Assembly (NCBI GenBank): GCA_903841915.1
Contig: CAIMKO010000627.1
Span: 1-5,998 of the forward strand
Direction of reading: 5' to 3'
Source of the DNA: an uncultured Chitinophagaceae bacterium
GTDB taxonomy: Bacteria; Bacteroidota; Bacteroidia; Chitinophagales; Chitinophagaceae
DNA: 5,998 bases
Program-made: the position numbers and the translations under genes
Part shown: one piece after another, positions 1 to 5,998 of the stretch
Numbering within the stretch: position 1 is the stretch's first letter
How the letters are laid out: every line of letters starts with the position of its first letter
The notes under the pieces: model-generated
Told to the model about the DNA's origin: nothing
Databases searched by the model: none
The model's input: only the letters and a program-made list of their open reading frames with translations

Positions 1-723
1 CGCACCACCGTCCAATACCGCTTTAAATAATTGTGTGTTAAGTATTTTTGGCATTAATTCCGCGATCAATGCATCTTTCTCTGGCTCGAAAATGAAATCA
101 GATTTCTTATTTCCTGCAGCGGTCTTTGTCTTTGGAATGGGCAAGAATTGTTCAGCAGCAAAACGTTGTGTAGCAGCGTTTTTAAATTCGCTGTAAATGA
201 TCTCAATAGCATCAAACTCTTTATTCTCAAATGCTTTCATAGCTGCCTGAGAAGCAACCTGCACATTTTCAAAATTTAAATGCAGATAAAGATCTTTGTA
301 AGTAGGATCTGTTTTATAACCGGCTTTGGTCAACCCTTCATATCCTTTTTTACCAATATTCCAAATGGTCACATTTCCTTTCTTGAAAGCCGCTTCATAT
401 TTATCACTAATGGTTTGTTTAGCCAGTTTCATGATATTTGAATTATAGGCACCGCACAAACTTCTGTCGCTGGTGATCACGATCAGTAAAACTTTTTCGA
501 TCGGTCTTTCTTCTGCCAGTTTTAAACCGCTTCCTCCGTCAGAATTGCTAACAATATTGCTCAGTACTTCCTGCAACTTTTTGGCATAGGGCCTCATTTG
601 AATGATGGCATCCTGTGCTTTACGCAATTTTGCAGCACTTACCAATTTCATCGCCTTGGTAATCTGTTGTGAACCCTGAACACTCTTGATCCTGTTACGG
701 ACTTCTTTTAACTGACCTGCCAT
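1..723 (-). CDS. atpG: ATP synthase F1 subunit gamma (3'-truncated by window edge)
   Basis: This gene encodes the central rotor shaft of the F1Fo ATP synthase, which couples rotation of the membrane ring to catalysis in the alpha3beta3 head. I translated it by hand from the minus strand. It starts MAGQLKEVRNRIKSVQGSQQ and continues with ITKAMKLVSAAKLRKAQ, the family's N-terminal coiled-coil helix (about residues 1-55). The conserved segment SDRSLCGAYNSN lies at residues 85-96 and includes the usual cysteine at 90. The last visible residues, LMPKILNTQLFKAVLDGGA, begin the C-terminal helix that pairs with the first. The frame is open for 241 codons, and the family is usually about 285-300 residues, so roughly 50 residues lie outside the window. 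The ATG at 723-721 gives the standard family N-terminus and has no Shine-Dalgarno sequence, as is common in Bacteroidota. No atpA lies directly upstream; the neighbour on that side is the divergent secA. The identification is firm. Confidence 0.97.
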   Translation of the reverse strand, partial: MAGQLKEVRNRIKSVQGSQQITKAMKLVSAAKLRKAQDAIIQMRPYAKKLQEVLSNIVSNSDGGSGLKLAEERPIEKVLLIVITSDRSLCGAYNSNIMKLAKQTISDKYEAAFKKGNVTIWNIGKKGYEGLTKAGYKTDPTYKDLYLHLNFENVQVASQAAMKAFENKEFDAIEIIYSEFKNAATQRFAAEQFLPIPKTKTAAGNKKSDFIFEPEKDALIAELMPKILNTQLFKAVLDGGA

Positions 724-731
724 TGGTAGAA

Positions 732-763
732 AGTTTATTAGTTTATGAGTTTATCGGTTTAGG
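732..763 (-). repeat. 8-base tandem repeat in the atpG leader
   Basis: On the plus strand this reads AGTTTATT, AGTTTATG and AGTTTATC (732-755), then a degenerate GGTTTAGG (756-763). On the atpG strand it is three copies of NATAAACT ending 8 bases before the start codon. The copies differ only in one position of the unit. The tract therefore sits where ribosome contacts would be expected in a leader without a Shine-Dalgarno sequence. The repeat itself is directly visible. A role in translation is inference; simple slippage is the plain alternative. Confidence 0.7.
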
Positions 764-803
764 GAAAGGATAAAACACAGTAACAACTACATCATTCCCT
801 AAA
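758..803 (-). other. Weak inverted repeat in the atpG leader
   Basis: TTTAGGGAA (758-766) is the reverse complement of TTCCCTAAA (795-803), giving a 9-base-pair stem around a 28-base loop in the leader of the minus-strand atpG transcript. There is no T-tract, so it does not look like a terminator. A dyad of this size with so large a loop can occur by chance in 6 kb. It is recorded because it lies next to the 8-base repeat and upstream of an essential gene. Confidence 0.25.
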
Positions 804-837
804 ACATACAAACTTTTGAACCTTTTTTAATCGGCAG

Positions 838-845
838 CAAAAGTA
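838..845 (-). promoter_or_regulatory. Possible -7 box for atpG
   Basis: Read on the minus strand the sequence is TACTTTTG, matching the Bacteroidota -7 consensus TAnnTTTG. Transcription would begin near position 831 and leave a leader of about 108 bases before atpG. No convincing TTTG -33 element is seen at the expected 19-21 base distance, so this is a tentative half-match only. Confidence 0.25.
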
Positions 846-978
846 ACAGAAAAGCCCCTAAATTCCATCTGCATTGTAAAAACTGTGGAAATTCTTTCTG
901 CAAAAGGATTATACTAACCGGTTGGCGGAATTAATTTGCTGAAGCATACTTAACCCTGCTTACCTATGAGTTGTAAAT

Positions 979-986
979 TAATTTTG
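979..986 (+). promoter_or_regulatory. Possible -7 box directed toward secA
   Basis: TAATTTTG fits the Bacteroidota TAnnTTTG -7 consensus on the plus strand. If used, the transcript would begin near 993, pass through the 48-base palindrome and carry a leader of about 400 bases before secA. No -33 TTTG lies at the right distance; the nearest upstream TTTG, at 935-938, is about 40 bases away. I saw no better match between 1103 and 1401, so the secA promoter remains unresolved. Confidence 0.2.
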
Positions 987-1054
987 TTTGAACTGCATAA
1001 TTGTATTGCTTTTTTCAGCTAATACAATAAGGATTTACAGGTCTCTTCTTCGTA

Positions 1055-1102
1055 TCTTGTTCGGGTCAAGTCCACTAATTAGTGGACTTGACCCGAACAA
1101 GA
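1055..1102. repeat. Perfect 48-base palindrome without spacer
   Basis: The left arm (1055-1078) is the exact reverse complement of the right arm (1079-1102), 24 bases each, centred on AATT. The right half includes AGTGGACTTGACCCGA. Pairing stops sharply at both ends: 1054 against 1103 does not match, nor do the next positions. There is no T-tract on either side, and it lies upstream of both flanking genes, which argues against a terminator. The layout resembles two identical terminal repeats joined head to head across a 4-base core, as in insertion-sequence end junctions. It could also be a dimeric protein-binding site or a cruciform. Its identity is not recognised. Confidence 0.9.
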
Positions 1103-1371
1103 CCAAAAGAAAACAGGGAGAAGGTATGAAGGATACAGCAAAACCTCAATCTGTACTTCCATAGCCTTGAGGACCGGAATATTTTGCAGAAGCCTGATGC
1201 TTCCGATAATCGGCAGACCGTGAAATCTATCAAACCTGTTAAGTAATCGGTAAAGGCGCTATTTAACCATTGTTCTGGTTTCTCTATGCTCAATTTCTTT
1301 ACCTTTGGCGGCCTTGAAAAATAGTGCCATTTTGACGAGAAATCATTTGTAGCACCGTTTTTGAAAACCAA
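1103..1371. other. Non-coding stretch, possible decayed insert beside the palindrome
   Basis: This part of the divergent gap lies between the palindrome and the secA leader. On the minus strand a frame stays open for 98 codons (1371 to 1075). Its product is rich in Phe, Ser, Arg and Cys, has no recognisable motif, and ends with its stop codon inside the palindrome. Another minus-strand frame gives a longer-looking hydrophobic stretch but is broken by a stop. It matches no family I recognise. It may be a fragment of a mobile element associated with the palindrome, or simply unconstrained intergenic DNA. I do not call a gene here. Confidence 0.3.
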
Positions 1372-1401
1372 TCAAATTATTTATATAACAGACTTAATGA
1401 T

Positions 1402-4400
1402 ATGTTGAATATTCTATCCAAGATTTTAGGTGGTAATAAGAGCGAGAAAGATGTAGCCAAGATCCAGCCATATGTGGCCAAGATCAATCAATTCTTTCAG
1501 CAGTATGAGAAGCTTTCGAATGACGAGCTAAGGAATAAGACCGTTGAATTCAGACAACGCATCAAAGAACATTTGAAAGATATTGATGCAGAAATTGCCG
1601 GCAAACAACAAACAGCAGACGATTTACCGGCTGCGGATATTCATACTAAAGACGCTATTTATCAGGAAGTTGATAAATTGAAGAAAGAACGCGATAAGGC
1701 GATCGAAGTGATCCTGGATATTATCTTACCTGAAGCTTTTGCAGTAGTAAAAGAAACAGCACGCAGGTTTAAAGAAAATACGGAACTAGTTTCAACAGCA
1801 ACAGAACTCGACAGAGAATTATCTGTATCAAAAGATTATGTCAAAATAAATGGGGATCAATCCATTTTTCAAAATACATGGACTGCAGCAGGCGGTAAAG
1901 TAACCTGGAACATGGTACATTATGATGTGCAGTTATTGGGTGGCGTGGTATTACACCAGGGGAAAATTTCTGAAATGTCAACCGGTGAGGGTAAAACGCT
2001 AGTTTCAACATTGCCTTCCTATTTAAATGCATTGGCCGGTGAAGGGGTGCATGTGGTTACCGTGAATGATTATCTCGCCAAACGCGATAGTGAATGGAAC
2101 GGTACTTTATTCGAATGGCTGGGATTGACCGTTGATTGTATCGATAAGCATGAGCCAAATGGCGAAACAAGACGCAAAGCTTATTTAGCTGATATAACCT
2201 ACGGTACCAATAACGAATTCGGTTTTGATTATTTGCGCGATAACATGGTGCACAGTCCGGATGAAATGGTACAACGCAAACATCATTTTGCAATGGTGGA
2301 TGAAGTGGATAGTGTATTGATCGATGATGCCAGAACACCATTGATTATTTCAGGTCCCATTGGCAGGCAAGATAATATCGAACAATTCTTTGAACTGAAA
2401 CCGCGTATTGAAAAAATAGTGGAAGCGCAAAAACGTGCTACCAATCAGTTTTTAAATGAAGCCAAGAAAAAGATCGCTGAAGGGAATGATGATCCAAAAG
2501 ATGGCGGATTGGCTCTTTTCCGTGCACAGCGGGGATTGCCGAAGAGTACAGCATTGATCAAATATTTAAGTGAGCCGGGTATCCGTGTAAAATTGCAGAA
2601 AGCAGAAAATTATTATCTCGCCGATCAGTCACGCGAAATGCCTAAAGCCGATGCAGAATTATATTTCTACATCGATGAAAAAAATAATTCGGTTGAGTTA
2701 ACTGATAAAGGAATTCAACTTATTACCAAAGCAGGAGAAGATCCTAATTTCTTTGTGATTCCCGATATCAGTGTTGCTTTAGGTGATATTGAAAAAAATG
2801 TTTCTCTTGAGGCAGAAGAAAAACTGCATCAGAAAGAGGCAATCATCAACGATTATTCTGTAAAAGCAGACCGTATCCATACAGTGCAACAATTATTAAA
2901 AGCATACACTTTATTTGATAAGGATGTAGAGTATGTGGTGATGGATGAAGCGGTCAAGATCGTGGATGAACAAACCGGACGTATCCTGGATGGTCGTCGT
3001 TATTCAGACGGATTGCATCAAGCCATTGAAGCAAAAGAAAATGTAAAGATCGAAGCAACGACACAAACCTATGCTACGGTTACATTGCAGAACTATTTCC
3101 GTATGTATCACAAGCTTTGCGGTATGACGGGTACTGCGGAAACAGAAGCATCTGAGTTATGGGATATCTATAAACTTGATGTGGTAACCATTCCAACAAA
3201 TATCCCTTGTATCCGTGTGGATGATCAGGATCTGGTATTTAAGACCAAACGTGAAAAATTTGGTGCGGTCATCGAAGAAATAACAAAACTGCGCAATGCA
3301 GGAAGGCCGGTTCTTGTAGGTACAACATCTGTTGAAGTAAGTGAATTACTGAGCAGGATGCTGCGTCAGAAACAGGTTCCGCATAATGTATTGAATGCAA
3401 AACAACATGCCCGTGAAGCACAGATCGTTGCTGAAGCAGGCTTTGCCGGTTCAATTACTATCGCAACCAATATGGCCGGTCGTGGTACCGATATTAAACT
3501 CGGGCCGGGTGTTAAAGAAGCAGGTGGTTTGGCAATTGTGGGTACCGAAAGACATGAATCGCGTCGTGTGGACAGACAGTTACGTGGTCGTGCAGGACGT
3601 CAGGGTGATCCCGGATCTTCTATGTTCTTTGTTTCACTCGAAGATGATCTGATGCGTATGTTCGGAAGTGAACGTATTGCGAAAGTGATGGACTTTGCCG
3701 GATACAAAGAAGGTGAAGTGATACAACACAGTATGATCACCAAATCAATCGAACGTGCACAGAAAAAAGTGGAAGAGAACAACTTTGGCATCCGTAAGCG
3801 TTTGCTGGAATATGATGATGTGATGAACAAGCAACGTACGGTTATTTATACAAAACGCAGTCACGCATTATTCGGTGAAAGACTGGCTTTGGATCTGGAT
3901 AACGCTTTCTATTCTGTTGCGGAAGGATTGATCAGTTCATTCAAAGAACAAAATGACCATGAAGGATTCCGTTTGGCTGTGATCGTGAATTTTGGAACGG
4001 ATACAAAGATCACATCGGATGAATTGAATAAATTATCTGATCAGCAGTTGGCAGAAAAATTATACGATGAAGTAATTGATAACTATCAGCATAAGAAACA
4101 GGAACTGGCAACAAAAGCTTTACCTGTGTTTAAAAACATTCGTTTAAAACAGGGCAATCATATCGAAAATGTGATCGTGCCTTTTACTGACGGAAGAAAG
4201 AATATGCAGGTGTTGGCGAATATGGATAAGACATTGTCAACCAACGGAACTGAACTGGTAAATGCTTTGGAACGCAATGTTACATTGAGTTTGATCGATG
4301 ATGCATGGAAAGAACATTTACGTGCCATGGATGATCTGAAACAAAGTGTGCAGACCGCAACCTATGAACAGAAAGATCCATTGGTGATCTATAAAGTGGA

Positions 4401-4710
4401 AGCATTTAATCTATTCAAACAAATGGATAGTGAAGTGAATAGAGATATTGTTGAGTTCCTCTCTCATTCAACCATTCCTATTGAAGATGAAGGACAAGTG
4501 AGAGAAGGCCGTCAGCAAAAAACGGATCTCAGTAAAATGCGCACACAAAAAGATGAATTGGATGGCGCAGGACATGATGATAATTATATTGACCCTTCAG
4601 CACCCGTAAAACAGGAGCCGATAAAAGTGGGGCCGAAGATCGGAAGAAATGATCCTTGTCCTTGCGGCAGTGGAAAGAAATATAAAGCCTGTCACGGTAA
4701 AGATGCCTAA
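1402..4710 (+). CDS. secA: Preprotein translocase subunit SecA (Bacteroidota-type, long form)
   Basis: SecA is the cytoplasmic ATPase motor that pushes unfolded preproteins through SecYEG. The Walker A motif is MSTGEGKT at residues 192-199 and the Walker B/DEAD-like motif is DEVD at 300-303, with GTNNEFGFDYLRDNM at 268-282. The second nucleotide-binding fold carries MAGRGTDI (691-698) and RQLRGRAGRQGDPG (725-738). The helical scaffold region includes LIDDAWKEHLRAMDD (964-978). The C-terminal zinc finger, C1086, C1088, C1097 and H1098, follows the CxCx8CH pattern used for SecB and phospholipid contact. At 1102 residues it is about 200 longer than E. coli SecA. By motif spacing the extra length falls at about 57-107, 124-171 and 335-418, in line with insertions known in this phylum. 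The start MLNILSKILGGNKSEKDV fits the family; no Shine-Dalgarno sequence is seen. The frame is intact. Confidence 0.98.
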   Translation: MLNILSKILGGNKSEKDVAKIQPYVAKINQFFQQYEKLSNDELRNKTVEFRQRIKEHLKDIDAEIAGKQQTADDLPAADIHTKDAIYQEVDKLKKERDKAIEVILDIILPEAFAVVKETARRFKENTELVSTATELDRELSVSKDYVKINGDQSIFQNTWTAAGGKVTWNMVHYDVQLLGGVVLHQGKISEMSTGEGKTLVSTLPSYLNALAGEGVHVVTVNDYLAKRDSEWNGTLFEWLGLTVDCIDKHEPNGETRRKAYLADITYGTNNEFGFDYLRDNMVHSPDEMVQRKHHFAMVDEVDSVLIDDARTPLIISGPIGRQDNIEQFFELKPRIEKIVEAQKRATNQFLNEAKKKIAEGNDDPKDGGLALFRAQRGLPKSTALIKYLSEPGIRVKLQKAENYYLADQSREMPKADAELYFYIDEKNNSVELTDKGIQLITKAGEDPNFFVIPDISVALGDIEKNVSLEAEEKLHQKEAIINDYSVKADRIHTVQQLLKAYTLFDKDVEYVVMDEAVKIVDEQTGRILDGRRYSDGLHQAIEAKENVKIEATTQTYATVTLQNYFRMYHKLCGMTGTAETEASELWDIYKLDVVTIPTNIPCIRVDDQDLVFKTKREKFGAVIEEITKLRNAGRPVLVGTTSVEVSELLSRMLRQKQVPHNVLNAKQHAREAQIVAEAGFAGSITIATNMAGRGTDIKLGPGVKEAGGLAIVGTERHESRRVDRQLRGRAGRQGDPGSSMFFVSLEDDLMRMFGSERIAKVMDFAGYKEGEVIQHSMITKSIERAQKKVEENNFGIRKRLLEYDDVMNKQRTVIYTKRSHALFGERLALDLDNAFYSVAEGLISSFKEQNDHEGFRLAVIVNFGTDTKITSDELNKLSDQQLAEKLYDEVIDNYQHKKQELATKALPVFKNIRLKQGNHIENVIVPFTDGRKNMQVLANMDKTLSTNGTELVNALERNVTLSLIDDAWKEHLRAMDDLKQSVQTATYEQKDPLVIYKVEAFNLFKQMDSEVNRDIVEFLSHSTIPIEDEGQVREGRQQKTDLSKMRTQKDELDGAGHDDNYIDPSAPVKQEPIKVGPKIGRNDPCPCGSGKKYKACHGKDA

Positions 4711-4727
4711 TACATTTTTTCAATATT

Positions 4728-4769
4728 AAGGTTGTTGATCTTGAAAAGGTTGACAACCTTTTTTATTTT
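4728..4769 (+). terminator. Intrinsic terminator after secA
   Basis: AAGGTTGT (4728-4735) pairs perfectly with ACAACCTT (4753-4760), enclosing a 17-base loop. The descending arm runs into a T-rich tract at 4759-4769 interrupted by one A. It begins 17 bases after the secA stop codon, the usual place for a rho-independent terminator. The stem has only three G-C pairs and the loop is large, so termination may be partial. The 3' part coincides with the proposed deoC promoter. Confidence 0.7.
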
Positions 4770-4770
4770 G
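4741..4770 (+). promoter_or_regulatory. Probable deoC promoter overlapping the secA terminator
   Basis: TTG at 4741-4743 stands 20 bases before TATTTTG at 4764-4770. This is close to the Bacteroidota arrangement of TTTG, 19-21 bases, then TAnnTTTG; the -7 box is one base short of consensus. Initiation would be expected near 4776-4778, leaving about 25 bases before the ATG at 4803. That location would exclude translation from the in-frame ATG at 4779. Confidence 0.45.
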
Positions 4771-4802
4771 CTACTTTTATGTTTCAAAAACATAGCTTAT
4801 TT

Positions 4803-5474
4803 ATGAATATTGCTTCTTATATCGATCATACTGTTTTAAAGCCAACAACATTAATCGCTGATATTGAAAAAGTTTGTAGCGAAGCCAAACAGTATCATTT
4901 TGCAGCAGTATGTGTCCCCCCAAATTTTGTAAAAAAGGCAAAAGAACTTACACAGGGAAGTGAAGTGAAAGTGGCTACTGTTATCGGTTTCCCGTTTGGT
5001 TATTCGGCCATTGAAGCAAAGATTGCAGAAATAGTATTGGCAATTGTGGATGGTGCCGATGAATTGGATGTAGTAATTAATATATCAGCTATTAAAAATA
5101 ATGATTGGGAATATTTAGCGAATGAAATCAATCACATCATGCCCATCATCAAACAAAAAAATAAAACGATAAAAATTATAATTGAAAGTGGTATTTTAAC
5201 TGATGATGAAATAATTAAATGCTGTGAATTGTACGGTGCTTCCGGAATTGATTTTTTAAAAACGTCAACAGGCTATGCAGAAAAAGGTGCTACTGTTGAA
5301 GCTGTTAAACTTTTTCGTCAACATCTTCCATCACAAGTTCAAATTAAAGCATCTGGTAGAATCCGCGATTATGCTTTTGCCAAACAATTGATAGATGCAG
5401 GAGCAACTCGTTTAGGATGCAGCGCGGGTGTGGCAATTGTTAATGGAGAGCCCGTTGAAGAAAAAGGATATTAA
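4803..5474 (+). CDS. deoC: Deoxyribose-phosphate aldolase (class I, DeoC)
   Basis: This TIM-barrel aldolase cleaves 2-deoxy-D-ribose 5-phosphate to glyceraldehyde 3-phosphate and acetaldehyde, letting cells use deoxynucleosides as carbon sources. With the start at 4803 it is 223 residues, a normal length. The Schiff-base lysine is K153 in FLKTSTG, the relay lysine is K182 in IKASG, and the catalytic aspartate is D89 in DELDVVIN. The opening MNIASYIDHTVLKPTT is the family N-terminus. The upstream in-frame ATG at 4779 would add eight atypical residues and lies at the predicted transcription start, so I prefer 4803. One oddity is R186 in KASGRIR, where the family usually has glycine (KASGGIR), in the phosphate-binding loop. 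The SPOR gene begins 32 bases downstream, probably in the same transcript. The family assignment is firm. Confidence 0.96.
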   Translation: MNIASYIDHTVLKPTTLIADIEKVCSEAKQYHFAAVCVPPNFVKKAKELTQGSEVKVATVIGFPFGYSAIEAKIAEIVLAIVDGADELDVVINISAIKNNDWEYLANEINHIMPIIKQKNKTIKIIIESGILTDDEIIKCCELYGASGIDFLKTSTGYAEKGATVEAVKLFRQHLPSQVQIKASGRIRDYAFAKQLIDAGATRLGCSAGVAIVNGEPVEEKGY

Positions 5475-5506
5475 TTTTCCTTATCTTACTTAATCAATAC
5501 TCTTGT

Positions 5507-5938
5507 ATGAAATTATTTTGTTTTTTCTTTTTTATAATGAGCTTTTGCAAAATTTCAATTGCATCAAGTGATACCATTATTGTTCATAAAGACCCAAGAT
5601 TGGATGTATTAACTCAAAAGCAAATACAGATCAATAAACATGCTTCGATGTTGACTAGCAACGGCCAATATAAAGGATTTCGCGTTCAGGTGATCAGCAC
5701 TACCAATCGTGATGAGGCATTTAAGACAAAGAATGATCTTGCAGCAAAATTTCCTGACCAGAAGATTTATACTATTTTCCAGTCACCCACTTTTAAAGTG
5801 CGGATAGGAAATTTTTTGAAGAAAGAGGATGCGGAGAATTTTAGAAAACAAATAAGCAATTTATTTTCACAAGGAATTTATGTTGTTGATGATGCGATCG
5901 ACTATGTGCCGAAGACTGAGGAAGAAAGTAGTCAATAG
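5507..5938 (+). CDS. Exported SPOR domain protein
   Basis: This is a 143-residue protein with an N-terminal signal peptide: K2, a very Phe-rich hydrophobic core at residues 3-14, and a likely signal peptidase I site after A19. C14 lacks a proper lipobox, so it is probably not a lipoprotein. Residues about 57-128 resemble a SPOR fold. GFRVQVISTTNRDEA gives the first strand and helix, and SPTFKVRIGNFLKKEDAENF (93-112) gives the characteristic second beta-alpha repeat. SPOR domains bind denuded glycan strands of peptidoglycan, often at division sites, so a periplasmic cell-wall role is likely but its target is unknown. The gene follows deoC by 32 bases with no terminator seen. Its stop codon at 5936-5938 falls in the degenerate start of a heptamer array. 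The domain call rests on pattern recognition without a profile search. Confidence 0.85.
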   Translation: MKLFCFFFFIMSFCKISIASSDTIIVHKDPRLDVLTQKQIQINKHASMLTSNGQYKGFRVQVISTTNRDEAFKTKNDLAAKFPDQKIYTIFQSPTFKVRIGNFLKKEDAENFRKQISNLFSQGIYVVDDAIDYVPKTEEESSQ

Positions 5939-5998
5939 TCCAAGGGTCAAGGGTCAAGGGTCAAGGGTCAAGGGTCAAGGGTCAAGGGTCAAGGGTCA
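5930..5998. repeat. Heptanucleotide tandem array, unit GGGTCAA, runs off the window
   Basis: From 5944 the unit GGGTCAA repeats seven times without change, followed by six bases of an eighth copy at the window edge. Two diverged units come first in the same phase: AGTCAAT (5930-5936) and AGTCCAA (5937-5943). The array therefore reaches back into the last codons and stop codon of the SPOR gene. The total length is unknown because it continues to the right. Perfect identity of the units suggests recent slippage or expansion, or possibly an assembly difficulty. There are no spacers between units, so it is not CRISPR. Confidence 0.95.

Noticed and set aside
916..923. AACCGGTT palindrome in the divergent gap
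   Set aside because: An 8-base palindrome with no extension is expected by chance.
1055..1102. Palindrome as a rho-independent terminator
   Set aside because: No T-tract follows on either strand, and it lies upstream of both flanking genes, so there is no transcript it would obviously end.
1075..1371. 98-codon minus-strand frame as a real gene
   Set aside because: It has no motif, an odd Phe/Cys/Arg-rich composition, no promoter or initiation signal, and its stop depends on the palindrome. It is treated as non-coding.
3395..3652. 85-codon plus-strand frame inside secA
   Set aside because: It overlaps the conserved SecA second nucleotide-binding domain in another frame and has no family features. 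Other alternative-frame stretches within secA were rejected for the same reason.
1402..4710. SecA insertions as a novel fusion
   Set aside because: The added segments fall between conserved motifs and match the general pattern of long Bacteroidota SecA proteins, so they are lineage features, not a new domain.
4779..4802. Upstream in-frame ATG for deoC adding MFQKHSLF
   Set aside because: The extra residues do not belong to the family N-terminus, and the probable transcription start falls at about the same place, leaving no leader.
5930..5998. Terminal repeats as a CRISPR array
   Set aside because: The units are 7 bases, directly adjacent and without spacers, and there are no cas genes.

Overview
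This window looks like an ordinary housekeeping segment of a Bacteroidota chromosome, most likely from the Chitinophagia/Chitinophagaceae side. The evidence is an oversized SecA (1102 residues) with insertions of the kind known from that phylum, starts without Shine-Dalgarno sequences, moderately low GC, promoter-like TAnnTTTG boxes, and a secreted single-SPOR-domain protein next to deoC. The genus cannot be named from sequence alone.

Layout. Positions 1-723 (minus strand) hold the first 241 codons of atpG, the ATP synthase gamma subunit, which runs off the left edge. Positions 724-1401 form a divergent gap of 678 bases. It contains three copies of an 8-base repeat directly before atpG, a weak leader dyad, a perfect 48-base palindrome at 1055-1102, and about 270 bases that may be a decayed insert. 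secA fills 1402-4710 on the plus strand and is followed by an intrinsic terminator that overlaps the probable deoC promoter. deoC (deoxyribose-phosphate aldolase) occupies 4803-5474. A 143-residue exported SPOR protein follows at 5507-5938. From about 5930 to the right edge there is a heptanucleotide tandem array whose degenerate first units include the SPOR gene's stop codon.

Roles. SecA is the ATPase that drives protein export through SecYEG, and the SPOR protein is a likely client of that route. AtpG is the rotor shaft of the F1Fo ATP synthase. DeoC returns deoxyribose 5-phosphate to central metabolism. deoC and the SPOR gene are 32 bases apart and are probably co-transcribed. Otherwise the genes share no pathway.

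I found no previously undescribed gene system. The items most worth a second look are non-coding: the 48-base palindrome with its unexplained flank, the heptamer array overlapping a stop codon, and the short phased repeat in the atpG leader.
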